Assembly (NCBI RefSeq): GCF_900116365.1 | Contig: NZ_FPAG01000008.1 | Location: 124,001-188,000, forward strand | Direction of reading: 5' to 3' | Length of the DNA: 64,000 nucleotides | Origin: Zhouia amylolytica | GTDB lineage: Bacteria; Bacteroidota; Bacteroidia; Flavobacteriales; Flavobacteriaceae | Part shown: piece by piece, positions 1 through 7,172 of the stretch | How the letters are laid out: each line of letters begins with the position of its first letter | How positions within the stretch are numbered: the stretch's first letter is position 1 | Translations under genes and position numbers: made by a program | Notes under the pieces: generated by a model | Databases searched by the model: none | Seen by the model: only the letters and a program-made list of their open reading frames with translations | What the model was told of the DNA's origin: nothing

Positions 1-103
1 TAATACCCAACTCCGATGCCAAAGTTTCTTGTTTCATGCCCCGTAGCTCCCTGATACGGCTTATTTTTCTTCCTATATGGTTGTTCTTTGTTGCTGTTTC
101 CAT
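1..103 (-). CDS. XRE-family HTH transcriptional regulator (partial)
   Basis: Reading the minus strand from the ATG at 103-101 gives 34 residues that run off the left edge of the window. They begin METATKNNHIGRKISRIREL and continue with a GMKQETLASELGI helix. This is the first half of an XRE/Cro helix-turn-helix (the pattern RxLRGxKQExLAxELGI), a family common as small regulators on flavobacterial mobile elements. It is transcribed away from the gene cluster to its right, so it may control the divergent promoter region 104-236. The C-terminal part lies outside the window, so a full-length HTH protein is inferred, not seen. Confidence 0.7.
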   Translation of the reverse strand, partial: METATKNNHIGRKISRIRELRGMKQETLASELGI

Positions 104-236
104 TCCGTAAATATAAGAATTTTAACAAAAAGTTTGATAAGTAAAATACAAATATCCATTGGTGGTTTACAAGTGGTTTTGGTTCGATACCTCAAAATGT
201 AGCAGTTCCTTTATAAAAACCAAAAGGAGAACCAAA

Positions 237-554
237 ATGGATTCCAAGCAAATAAAGGACATAATCAATAGCCAAGAACCTATCGCCATCATAAAATATT
301 TCGAATGGTCAATATTCTCGAATGATTATGCCAAAGCGCGATATACGCTATTGTGGTTTGACAAGAAGCACAACCATATCCAAGAAATTGACATGCCTTT
401 TAACCTTGTGCCCTTTGTAATATCGAAACTGGGATGTTTTGAAGAAGTATTAAGGTTGAGCGAGGGCATCGTTTGGGAACGCATGGGGTTTAGGGAGATG
501 ATAAAAAGCTCGGTATCAAGGGCAAAGATTATCCAATTAATAAATCAACAATAA
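237..554 (+). CDS. Hypothetical protein of the mobile element
   Basis: This 105-aa protein has no family I recognise. The start at 237 is preferred to the upstream in-frame codon at 159 because 237 is preceded by AAAAGGAG at a good ribosome-binding distance, and the upstream 26 residues look like untranslated leader. The protein is mixed charged and hydrophobic with no signal peptide or membrane segment, so it is probably cytoplasmic. It lies 18 bp before the HEPN gene on the same strand, which suggests one operon. No function can be assigned. Confidence 0.55.
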   Translation: MDSKQIKDIINSQEPIAIIKYFEWSIFSNDYAKARYTLLWFDKKHNHIQEIDMPFNLVPFVISKLGCFEEVLRLSEGIVWERMGFREMIKSSVSRAKIIQLINQQ

Positions 555-572
555 CAAGTTAAGACGAACATC

Positions 573-1652
573 ATGGAAACCGAAGACATCAAGACCAGAA
601 CAGGGGAAGCCCCAAAAGGGCTTAATGAAATCATTGCCAAAATAGTGGAGGAAATAGAGGTCGAACACATTTACCTGAACAGGGGAACGGACAGACATGC
701 GTTTACCTATCGATTGAACATTATTACACGGGTAGCCCAAAATGATATTTCAGAGCAGATAAGACCCCTTCTCAATTCGATTTTACAGCAGTACCCAGAC
801 TATTGCCACCGTGTCTTTACGTTCACTTATGCGTGCAATGAAATAGCACAGGGAAATCTATATTTTATAAATAACTGCCATGAAAGCGACCTAGTCTATA
901 AAGCAAACATTGATAGTTTACAGATGGCTTATCCCAATGGAGAACCAAGTAAACTGTACGAAAACATCAAGAAGGATTTTAAAAGGGACATGTCCCGAAT
1001 GAAGTCCTTTAAAAAAGGTGTCCACTATTTCAAAGCACAAAAGAGACTCCCCCAAAGTGCCTTTATGGTACACCAGACCTTTGAGCAGGGATATAGGATT
1101 TTGGAGCGTTTCATTTGTGGCAAGGTCAAGATATGCCACAGTATCAAGAACCACCAGACCTATGTGTTGAAAACATTGAGCAAACTCGAAGGCACGTTCC
1201 AGATAGAATCCAATCTGGACAGCAAACTACTTGACCTATTGGATGATGCCTATTCATCGGCGAGATATACCAACAGCTATGATATAAGCAAACAGGAGAT
1301 AGAGCAGCTCTCACAAAAACTGGGGCTGTTTATCAAGGAGATTAAGTTTTGGTTCAGGCATGAGCTGTCCGTTTTTGAGCAAAACATAACAGAAGAAGAA
1401 CTTGACCACCGTCCCAAACAGGTTTTAAAACCACCAACCAACCAAAAAGAACCAGAATACCTATTCCGCAAACTCGAATTCGACAACAGCTTTGAAATGC
1501 TTTGCATGGCTAAATCCCTGATGATTGTTTGCGCTACCTGTTTACAGGATGATGTTGCCCCACCAATGCACGTAAATGGCTTTGATTATAGCATAAACGA
1601 AGTGTTGCAATTGGCGGTAAAACTTTTACCCATGAGAGAAACAAGCCTTTAG
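573..1652 (+). CDS. HEPN-domain protein with possible degenerate nucleotidyltransferase half
   Basis: A 359-aa cytoplasmic protein. Residues about 155-270 look like a HEPN domain: a helical region containing AFMVHQTFEQGYRILERF, followed by the typical ARYxxSYDIS segment near residue 231. HEPN domains are often RNases in toxin-antitoxin or phage-defence systems, usually paired with an MNT nucleotidyltransferase. The N-terminal 150 residues occupy the place of such a domain, but I see no intact GSxxxGxxxxxSDxD motif, so any nucleotidyltransferase is degenerate (inference). The last 60 residues resemble the three small proteins encoded directly downstream, including the pattern VLxLAxxLLP. It is followed after 5 bp by the next gene. 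HEPN family assignment is fairly secure; biological role is unknown. Confidence 0.65.
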   Translation: METEDIKTRTGEAPKGLNEIIAKIVEEIEVEHIYLNRGTDRHAFTYRLNIITRVAQNDISEQIRPLLNSILQQYPDYCHRVFTFTYACNEIAQGNLYFINNCHESDLVYKANIDSLQMAYPNGEPSKLYENIKKDFKRDMSRMKSFKKGVHYFKAQKRLPQSAFMVHQTFEQGYRILERFICGKVKICHSIKNHQTYVLKTLSKLEGTFQIESNLDSKLLDLLDDAYSSARYTNSYDISKQEIEQLSQKLGLFIKEIKFWFRHELSVFEQNITEEELDHRPKQVLKPPTNQKEPEYLFRKLEFDNSFEMLCMAKSLMIVCATCLQDDVAPPMHVNGFDYSINEVLQLAVKLLPMRETSL

Positions 1653-1657
1653 AAACC

Positions 1658-2008
1658 ATGAAGAACAAGAAAGAACTACAAAAAGCCCTTGCAAGCTTTG
1701 AAAAGATTAAACAGTTGAGCAACGAAAACTTTGTGCTTTTGTCCCCGACAGGTGGCAAGGAAGGAGATTATTACATGAACTATGTTCGGATTTATGGCTA
1801 TGCGGAATTATTCCGCACTTTAAAATCCGTAGTCAATGTATGTGTCCTTTCCTTGGAAGGTCAGATAGATTTGACCTTGGACATAAAAAACAAGGAAGAT
1901 GATGTAATAAGAGTGTTGGAGTTCGCTAAATGTCTAATCCCTTTGGAAGAGGGCATTTATCTGGATGAAATGCGAAAACTGATGCTATCCGATGAAAACA
2001 ACCAATGA
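1658..2008 (+). CDS. Small protein related to the HEPN protein C-terminus (paralog 1)
   Basis: A 116-aa protein with no recognised family. It starts 5 bp after the HEPN gene stop. Its second half aligns with the C-terminal tail of that gene and with the next two proteins: a hydrophobic helix ending in LKSVVNVCVLSLEG, then about 20 variable residues, then VLEFAKCLIPLEE and a final LDEMRKLML helix. The repeated pattern is LLxVxxxxL-(x~20)-VlEl-xxxLlP-(x~6)-LDxIxxLL. No signal peptide or membrane segment is visible. Tandem arrangement suggests duplication of one ancestral gene; function unknown. Confidence 0.55.
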   Translation: MKNKKELQKALASFEKIKQLSNENFVLLSPTGGKEGDYYMNYVRIYGYAELFRTLKSVVNVCVLSLEGQIDLTLDIKNKEDDVIRVLEFAKCLIPLEEGIYLDEMRKLMLSDENNQ

Positions 2009-2017
2009 GAAAAACGT

Positions 2018-2374
2018 ATGAAACACAAGACCAAAAAACTCAAAGCGATAAAAGGCTTGCTCGATAGCCATGAAGGAATAAAAAGCGAACCCTATGGGAA
2101 TCGAATACGGAAAACCATCCGTATTGAAGTTTCCAGTAACGAAGATATAACCAGTTACATTTCTGAACTTTTGAAAGTCTGTTATTATTGTTTGGATGGC
2201 AATGGGATGTTCGTATCCCCTGCATATAGGAGCACTATTGCAGAGTACAGTGTTACAAAGGTCATAGAACTGATTATGCAGCTCCTGCCACACGGGCAAA
2301 TGCACTGCCTAGACCGTATAAATGAAGTTCTACAAAATAAAGCCAACAATGATGAAAAAAAAGAAATACCATAG
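2018..2374 (+). CDS. Small protein related to the HEPN protein C-terminus (paralog 2)
   Basis: A 118-aa, basic-N-terminus cytoplasmic protein of unknown function, 9 bp after the preceding gene. It carries the shared module: ISELLKVCYYCLDG, a variable stretch, VIELIMQLLPHGQ and LDRINEVL. It is closer to paralog 3 (with ISxLLxV, ELIxxxLPH and IxExL in common) than to paralog 1. Its 3' end overlaps the start of the next gene, which supports translational coupling in one transcript. Confidence 0.55.
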   Translation: MKHKTKKLKAIKGLLDSHEGIKSEPYGNRIRKTIRIEVSSNEDITSYISELLKVCYYCLDGNGMFVSPAYRSTIAEYSVTKVIELIMQLLPHGQMHCLDRINEVLQNKANNDEKKEIP

Positions 2375-2711
2375 AAAATCGGATAAGGAAAAGCTAGAGG
2401 CTCTAACAGAGCTTTTAAGCCCAAGAACAAGAATTGATAGAGAATCACACCAAGAAGTAACCTTTAAGGTCAGGGATAATTGCGAACTACGTTATGTTAT
2501 CTCCTGTCTTTTAAGAGTAAGTATAATGGCAATAGAGTCTGGTGAGGGTGATTTAGGTTCTCCAAGGATGCCTTATGCCCCAAACGAATCGGCAATAATA
2601 ATGGTTCTAGAATTGATAAATGATATTCTACCACATGACCAATTGAAAAGTTATGATAAAATAGAAGAATTATTATTGTCAGGTGAAGAAATCGAGCAGC
2701 ACAAATTTTAA
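2349..2711 (+). CDS. Small protein related to the HEPN protein C-terminus (paralog 3)
   Basis: A protein of about 120 aa of unknown function. Two adjacent ATGs (2349 and 2352) lie inside the end of the preceding gene and give a Lys-rich N-terminus; a more upstream ATG at 2322 would make a longer overlap and is less likely. The shared module is clear: ISCLLRVSIMAIESG, a variable stretch, VLELINDILPHDQ and YDKIEELL. Its stop codon sits inside the left arm (2703-2716) of a large inverted-repeat structure, so the gene ends exactly where that structure begins. Confidence 0.55.
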   Translation: MMKKKKYHRKSDKEKLEALTELLSPRTRIDRESHQEVTFKVRDNCELRYVISCLLRVSIMAIESGEGDLGSPRMPYAPNESAIIMVLELINDILPHDQLKSYDKIEELLLSGEEIEQHKF

Positions 2712-3049
2712 GGGGTCTGTAATAAATGAAGCCCTTGTAGTTTTTCGGGACAGCGAAAAACAGGGCACGGTATAAGTAATTCTAATTTAAGGGCATTGGC
2801 TCGTGTCGCTTAACTCCCTGTACGCTCCCTTCGCAAATGCCCTTAAAAGAATTTCTAATACCCTTGTGGAACTTGTCAAGACCGTAGCGAGTTTTAGAAA
2901 TAAATAAGGTTTCTACTTCCTTGTTTTTAGCCCGTTGGTAAAAACCGACGTTGCAGACACTCCTGATTTATCCCTAAAAGTCTTGACAAAACCCACTTCA
3001 TTTATTGCGTTGTCAGTGAGGGAAACCAACCAAACACCCCTTAAAATTT
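2703..3049. other. Nested inverted-repeat region, candidate structured RNA or element DNA site
   Basis: This 350-bp non-coding stretch between paralog 3 and ssb contains several nested, perfect inverted repeats: 2703-2716 with 3036-3049 (14 bp), 2721-2731 with 2996-3006 (11 bp), 2786-2797 with 2836-2847 (12 bp) and 2873-2882 with 2980-2989 (10 bp). There are also local hairpins at 2740-2761 (8 bp), 2895-2915 (6 bp) and 2933-2950 (7 bp with one G-T pair, which favours a plus-strand RNA). Together they fold into one closed multibranch shape. I cannot name a family; a large structured RNA, a replication or transfer site, or a transcription barrier are all possible. Confidence 0.55.
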
Positions 3050-3079
3050 TCAGGAAATTGTAAATCTAAATATTTGGTC

Positions 3080-3415
3080 ATGGGAATCAAGAACAAAGTA
3101 CAGCTAATCGGAAATATAGGAAAGCAACCAAAGGTTACAACACTGGAAAACGGTAAAAAATTAGCCCGTGTACCATTGGCAACCAATGCGCATTATACCA
3201 ATAGTAAAGGTGAAAGACAGACCAATACGAACTGGCATAACCTCGTAGCTTGGGGAAAGATTGCCGATTTTATCGAGAACCATGTAAACAAGGGCGAGGA
3301 AATTGCCCTAGAGGGAAAATTGACCTCGCGCAGCTATCGGAACAAACGGGGCAACAAGCACCATATTACCGAAGTGGTGGTTTCTGAAATCCTGTTATTG
3401 GGAAATAAGGACTGA
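3080..3415 (+). CDS. ssb: Single-stranded DNA-binding protein
   Basis: A 111-aa OB-fold SSB. It begins MGIKNKVQLIGNIGKQP and contains the family's LARVPLATNAHY, NWHNLVAWGK, ADFIENHVNKG and IALEGKLTSRSY segments in order. The start at 3080 is an ATG; an in-frame TTG 6 bp upstream is not needed. It lacks the long acidic C-terminal tail (DDDIPF type) of housekeeping SSB, as is typical for short SSBs on Bacteroidota mobile elements, where they protect single strands during transfer. It is followed by a hairpin terminator, so it is probably its own transcription unit, lying between the structured region and the putative oriT. Confidence 0.9.
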   Translation: MGIKNKVQLIGNIGKQPKVTTLENGKKLARVPLATNAHYTNSKGERQTNTNWHNLVAWGKIADFIENHVNKGEEIALEGKLTSRSYRNKRGNKHHITEVVVSEILLLGNKD

Positions 3416-3423
3416 AAAAAGCA

Positions 3424-3475
3424 AAGAGGGCACTAAAACCAGTTTTCAATCAGTAGTATGCGCCCTCTTATTTCA
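3424..3475 (+). terminator. Terminator after ssb
   Basis: AAGAGGGC (3424-3431) pairs with GCCCTCTT (3462-3469) and is followed by a short T-rich run. The loop is long (about 30 nt) but contains an ACT/AGT extension of the stem. It lies 9 bp after the ssb stop codon. Confidence 0.55.
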
Positions 3476-3513
3476 TTATTGATTCCTATGGGAAACAACA
3501 ATGAAACACAAAG

Positions 3514-3694
3514 TTAACAAATTTTAGGTTAAGCCTTGACCAATTCTCAACTGATAGAACTACCGCAATATTGGGTGTCCAGTCATTCCAAAATCGCCCT
3601 TTGAATGTCCTACATTTCCAGAATCATATTTTTTAGTGCCAAAACGTACCATTTGGGAACAAATGCCATTTTCATTTTAACAAATTATAGGTTA
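3514..3694 (+). repeat. Pair of 18-bp direct repeats
   Basis: TTAACAAATTTTAGGTTA (3514-3531) recurs as TTAACAAATTATAGGTTA (3677-3694) with one mismatch. Both lie in the gene-free stretch 3476-3725 before the hairpin cluster. They could be binding sites for an element-encoded protein (recombinase, relaxosome or replication factor). No gene is visible here. Confidence 0.45.
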
Positions 3695-3725
3695 CATTTA
3701 TAGAGCTGGATTTTAGCAATTTTTA

Positions 3726-3906
3726 GTACGGTCAAACCAATTTTGATTTGACTTTCCTTATGACCGTACCCATCAAGAAGAGATAACGGAATTTTGATTC
3801 CGTAAAAAAAGCAACTGATAGGTAAATCAGTTGTCGGAGAATTTTGTCATGCCCTAGCATGACGGAATTTGTAGAGCAAGAGGGTAACGGGCTGACGCCC
3901 CGTTAC
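3726..3906. other. Candidate origin of transfer (five consecutive hairpins)
   Basis: Five inverted repeats follow one another within 181 bp: GTACGGTCA/TGACCGTAC (3726-3769), ACGGAAT/ATTCCGT with a 4-nt loop (3786-3803), CAACTGAT/ATCAGTTG (3812-3833), GTCATGC/GCATGAC (3846-3863) and GTAACGGG/CCCGTTAC (3884-3906). The mobilization genes begin 150 bp downstream, and oriT sites of such modules typically sit directly upstream of them with stem-loops next to the nick site. A short open frame over 3844-4038 is probably not a gene. The exact nick site cannot be read from the sequence. Confidence 0.55.
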
Positions 3907-4055
3907 GTATTTATTTTGCTCCGCAAAGCCCCAGTTTACAGGGGTTTAGGGATTTTTGAGGTTTTGGAATGTCAAAATAAATTGTCACAAAACCTTTGGA
4001 AAGCCCCAGAAACACTGAAAAAAATTGTAACAATATAGTATAGAACAAAGCCCAA

Positions 4056-4619
4056 ATGGATGATTTTAAAACAGTAAGGATAAAAAAGAAGACCCTGTTA
4101 AGGTTCAAGAAGTTTTCAAGGAAAGTCAGTAACAGCTATTCCAAGACTTTGGATATGGTCATGAACTTTTTTGAGTGGCACGGGTTTTTACCCACAGACC
4201 GTTTTGGAAAGAGTGTAGTTGAGGAAATCATCAAGAACCGAAAGCGTACCGATGCGACGATAGCCATTATAAAGGATATTGAAAAGAGCCAGACCAAGCC
4301 GACCAATGCCATGTTGCTATCCCTGTTCGAACAAAATTCAGAAGGACAGGACAATGACATTGACTTTGACGATAGTTTTGATTTTGTCGAGAAAAAATTT
4401 CCCGATGGAAAACCAGAGGAAGAATGGTTTGGTGAAACCACAGTACCCAAAGTCCGCTATGAACGTTTGGAGGACAGAATGGGTTCAATAAGAAAAGATT
4501 TTGGATATGTATTGGGTAAGGTCAAAGTGGTAAAAAGCAGTTTTGGAAAGAAGCACATAAGATTGGAGCTTACCGAGGGAGAAATAGAAAAATTCAAGAG
4601 GACACTAAAAAATCTATAA
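4056..4619 (+). CDS. BfmA/BtgA-family mobilization protein
   Basis: A 187-aa accessory mobilization protein. The N-terminal block FKTVRIKKKTLLRFKKFSRK and the following TLDMVMNFFEWHGF and DRFGKS segments match the BfmA/BtgA family of Bacteroidota mobilizable elements. Members bind oriT and help the relaxase form the relaxosome; a ribbon-helix-helix-like basic N-terminus fits DNA binding. Residues 100-135 are strongly acidic and probably flexible. It ends 3 bp before the relaxase gene, so the two are surely co-transcribed. The putative oriT lies just upstream. Confidence 0.85.
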   Translation: MDDFKTVRIKKKTLLRFKKFSRKVSNSYSKTLDMVMNFFEWHGFLPTDRFGKSVVEEIIKNRKRTDATIAIIKDIEKSQTKPTNAMLLSLFEQNSEGQDNDIDFDDSFDFVEKKFPDGKPEEEWFGETTVPKVRYERLEDRMGSIRKDFGYVLGKVKVVKSSFGKKHIRLELTEGEIEKFKRTLKNL

Positions 4620-4622
4620 ACG

Positions 4623-5642
4623 ATGTACATCGCCATTACAGCACAATATCAGGGAGGCAATTTTAAGGGGAGCGTTCGCAGCCTTGCCAATTACCTAGAG
4701 AAAGAGAACGAGGGCAAAACGCCAGAGGAACAAGAACAGTTCTTTAACCAATATGAAGACGAGGTACAGATAGAGCAGGTCATTCAGGATATTGACAGGA
4801 ACACAGCAAAACTGGGAAAGAATGACCCCAAATTCTATTCAATGGTGGTCAGTCCCACACAAAGGGAGCTTCGGCATATCGGTAACGACCCAGAGAAATT
4901 GCGGGAATATACACGGGAACTTATGAAATCCTATGCCGAATCGTTTAACAGAGACCCCAAAAAGACCGTGGACGATATTAAGTACTACGCCAAGATTGAA
5001 CATGCACGCTTATACAAAGAAACTGACAAGAAAATACAGGAGAACCAAGCCTATGCCAACAAGATACTGGAACTTAAAAAAGAAATACGGCAGATTGAAC
5101 GTGGCGAGGGCAATGGAAATGTCGATAGGTTAAAGTTGAGGATAGCCAAACTGGAACGGGAAGCCCCACACCAACAAAACGGAAAGCGTATAGTAAACGG
5201 CATGAAAAAGGAAGGACACCAGACCCACGTACATATCATTGTCAGCAGAAGGGACATGACCAATTCTTATAGCCTTTCCCCTGGCTCAAAGTACAGGGCA
5301 TCCGAAACGGAGCTGAACGGCAAGGATGTCAAACGGGGCTTTGATAGGGACAAGTTCTTTAAGGCAGCCGAAAAGACCTTTGACAAGAAGTTTGGCTATA
5401 ATCGGAACTTTGTGGAGAGCTATCAGGGCAAGAACCTGTTTGTAAAAGACCCCAAAAAATTCTTTGCCGTCATGGCAGGGCTTCCCACCACAGAAAAACA
5501 AGTAGCCTTTAAGCTACTGCACAAATCAGGGGTACACATTCCCAACATTCCCACGAACAAGGCGCAATTGGCGTTCAAGGCATTAATGAAGCTCAAAAGG
5601 GGCATTGAAAAGAGCATCGGTTCGGGTGGGATAGAGATTTGA
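4623..5642 (+). CDS. MobB/DUF5712-type relaxase
   Basis: A 339-aa relaxase that should nick one strand at oriT and start conjugal transfer with help from a coresident conjugation system. The N-terminus MYIAITAQYQGGN is characteristic of the DUF5712/MobB group. The metal-binding HxH motif THVHIIVSRRD is at about residues 201-211 (His202 and His204), followed by the SLSPGSKY segment. The likely catalytic tyrosine is one of the early tyrosines, but I cannot say which. Residues 130-180 form a charged helical insert. No conjugation (tra) genes are in the window, so the element is probably mobilizable or its transfer genes lie to the left. Confidence 0.85.
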   Translation: MYIAITAQYQGGNFKGSVRSLANYLEKENEGKTPEEQEQFFNQYEDEVQIEQVIQDIDRNTAKLGKNDPKFYSMVVSPTQRELRHIGNDPEKLREYTRELMKSYAESFNRDPKKTVDDIKYYAKIEHARLYKETDKKIQENQAYANKILELKKEIRQIERGEGNGNVDRLKLRIAKLEREAPHQQNGKRIVNGMKKEGHQTHVHIIVSRRDMTNSYSLSPGSKYRASETELNGKDVKRGFDRDKFFKAAEKTFDKKFGYNRNFVESYQGKNLFVKDPKKFFAVMAGLPTTEKQVAFKLLHKSGVHIPNIPTNKAQLAFKALMKLKRGIEKSIGSGGIEI

Positions 5643-5863
5643 ATGTTGCCAATGGAAACTAAAAAATAACCATACGAGAACAATACTTGCTTTTTATCTC
5701 ACAGTATTTAGACGAGGATATTTATGTTTACCCATATATAGCTAGTTCCATAAACTGAAAGCCATCGCACATTTTTTTGTGATTTCTTTTTTTTTCCGAC
5801 ATACAAGCTCATGGCTAACAATATCCAAAGAGCTAAAACGTTCTCAACGTTTAAAGACCACAT

Positions 5864-5904
5864 ATTTAAGCATTTGCTTAAATACGTAATTAATTGTAAA
5901 TTTG
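5864..5904 (+). promoter_or_regulatory. ArsR-type operator overlapping a Bacteroidota promoter
   Basis: A perfect 9-2-9 palindrome, ATTTAAGCA-TT-TGCTTAAAT (5864-5883), covers the TTTG -33 element (5873-5876). A 20-bp spacer leads to a consensus -7 element TAAATTTG (5897-5904), 22 bp before the ATG of the ArsR gene. Binding of the ArsR repressor there would block RNA polymerase, and metal would relieve it. This is the classical self-regulating layout of ArsR/SmtB operons. Confidence 0.75.
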
Positions 5905-5925
5905 TACGACCTAAATAAATAAAAT

Positions 5926-6297
5926 ATGGAATTAGAAATAACCTGTACGAGAGCAGAAGCAAATCAAAAGCAGTTACAAAACTGTATGGAAACATTAGAT
6001 AAAATGGAAGAGAGTTTTCAAAAAATATCAAAGCTATTATCCATTTCAAGTAATGAAGTACGATTAAAAATTCTATACCTATTAAATATGGAGAAAGAAC
6101 TATGCCCCTGTGATTTAGCTGATATTTTAAAAATGAGTGTTCCAGCAGTTTCGCAGCACATTAGAAAGATTAAAGACGCTGGTATTATAACCGCAAGGCG
6201 TGAAGGGCAAACATTGTATTATTCATTAAATGAAGATGAAACAGATATTTTGGATAACATCTTTAAGTCGATAAAATTAAAAAGAAAAATAGCATAA
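5926..6297 (+). CDS. ArsR/SmtB-family metal-responsive repressor
   Basis: A 123-aa winged-helix regulator. Residues 30-115 hold the fold, with SSNEVRLKILYLL, the recognition region LADILKMSVPAVSQHIRKI and the wing ITARREGQTLYYSL. The metal-site signature ELCPCDL is present (Cys60 and Cys62), and two further cysteines (Cys7, Cys20) in the N-terminal extension could complete a thiolate site. It is the first gene of an operon with merTP and the GDCCVxC gene, and a palindrome overlaps its promoter, so it probably represses itself and the transporter until Hg(II) or another thiophilic metal binds. The exact metal is inferred from context. Confidence 0.85.
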   Translation: MELEITCTRAEANQKQLQNCMETLDKMEESFQKISKLLSISSNEVRLKILYLLNMEKELCPCDLADILKMSVPAVSQHIRKIKDAGIITARREGQTLYYSLNEDETDILDNIFKSIKLKRKIA

Positions 6298-6308
6298 ATC
6301 TTATAGTT

Positions 6309-6911
6309 ATGAGTACAATAAAAACGTCAAAAAATGCCGCATATACGGGTATATTTGCAGCTATAGCAGCCTCATCTTGTTGTATACCACCCATAGTTGC
6401 TTTAATAGCAGGAGTTGGCGGTAGTGCCTCTGCATTATCATGGATGGAACCTTTTAGACCTTACCTCATTGGTTTAGCAGTAATTGCCATTGGTTACGCA
6501 TGGTATGCTTACTTAAAACCTAAAAATGAAGATGGCTGCTGTGAAGTTGATGCAAAACCGAAATGGTATCAAACTAAAGGTTTTTTAATTGGCATTACAT
6601 TGTTGGCAGGGTTGTCGATTACTTTCCCTTATTACTCTTCAATTTTTTATCCAGACAATAAAAAGGATGTTGTCATTGTTAGTCAATCAGATATTCAAGC
6701 GGTAAACTTTGATGTTAAGGGCATGACATGTGCCTCTTGTGAAGAACATGTAAAACATGCGGTCAACGAATTAGAAGGTATCATAAATGTGGAAGCCTCT
6801 TTTGAAAAGGGTAGTACCAAAGTAGAATTTGATAATACAAAAACATCAACGGAAGACATTGAAAAAGCAATTAACTCAACAGGTTATAAAGTAACCGATA
6901 AAAAAGAATAA
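6309..6911 (+). CDS. merTP: Fused mercuric transport protein MerTP
   Basis: A 200-aa inner-membrane protein combining MerT and MerP. The first transmembrane helix carries the vicinal cysteines Cys24-Cys25 (ASSCCIPP), as in MerT. A cytoplasmic loop has a second pair, Cys77-Cys78 (GCCEV). A third helix spans about 92-110. The C-terminal part (about 128-198) is an HMA/MerP-like domain with GMTCASC (Cys141, Cys144). MerT/MerP bring Hg(II) into the cell for reduction by MerA, but no merA is in the window. It starts 11 bp after the ArsR gene and is followed after 3 bp by the GDCCVxC gene. Confidence 0.85.
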   Translation: MSTIKTSKNAAYTGIFAAIAASSCCIPPIVALIAGVGGSASALSWMEPFRPYLIGLAVIAIGYAWYAYLKPKNEDGCCEVDAKPKWYQTKGFLIGITLLAGLSITFPYYSSIFYPDNKKDVVIVSQSDIQAVNFDVKGMTCASCEEHVKHAVNELEGIINVEASFEKGSTKVEFDNTKTSTEDIEKAINSTGYKVTDKKE

Positions 6912-6914
6912 TAA

Positions 6915-7121
6915 ATGGAAACTATACTAAAATCAGAAATCACTTGTCCAAACTGCGGACACAAAAAACTGGAAGATATGCCAACAGAATCCTGTCAATT
7001 CTTTTATGAGTGCGAAAATTGTAAAGAAGTATTAAGACCAAACGAGGGCGATTGTTGTGTATATTGTTCATACGGGACTGTACCTTGTCCATCTATTCAA
7101 GAAAATAAAAGCTGTTGTTAA
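6915..7121 (+). CDS. GDCCVxC-domain small protein
   Basis: A 68-aa cysteine-rich protein with 11 cysteines. An N-terminal CPNCGHK zinc-ribbon-like pair and CENC pair precede the family signature GDCCVYCSYGTVPCP, and it ends in CC. The GDCCVxC family is known to include selenoproteins; here all relevant positions are ordinary Cys codons (TGT/TGC) and there is no in-frame TGA. Members frequently accompany merTP in bacterial genomes. A role as a thiol-based metal chaperone or redox protein is plausible but not established. It is the third gene of the ArsR operon, 3 bp from merTP. Confidence 0.8.
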   Translation: METILKSEITCPNCGHKKLEDMPTESCQFFYECENCKEVLRPNEGDCCVYCSYGTVPCPSIQENKSCC

Positions 7122-7172
7122 AAAAAACAAAAAATAGATGTTTTCCAACGCTTGAAAATATATATTTAGAAA

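Noticed and set aside
573-1652. RteC-type regulator of conjugative transposons
   Set aside because: Position on a mobile element suggested it, but the central region fits a HEPN domain and the RteC C-terminal motifs are not visible.
3844-4038. Short open frame (64 codons) on the plus strand before the mobilization genes
   Set aside because: It runs across two perfect hairpins of the putative oriT, has no ribosome-binding site and its translation looks random.
6915-7121. Selenoprotein with in-frame TGA
   Set aside because: The family includes selenoproteins, but all cysteine positions here are TGT or TGC codons.
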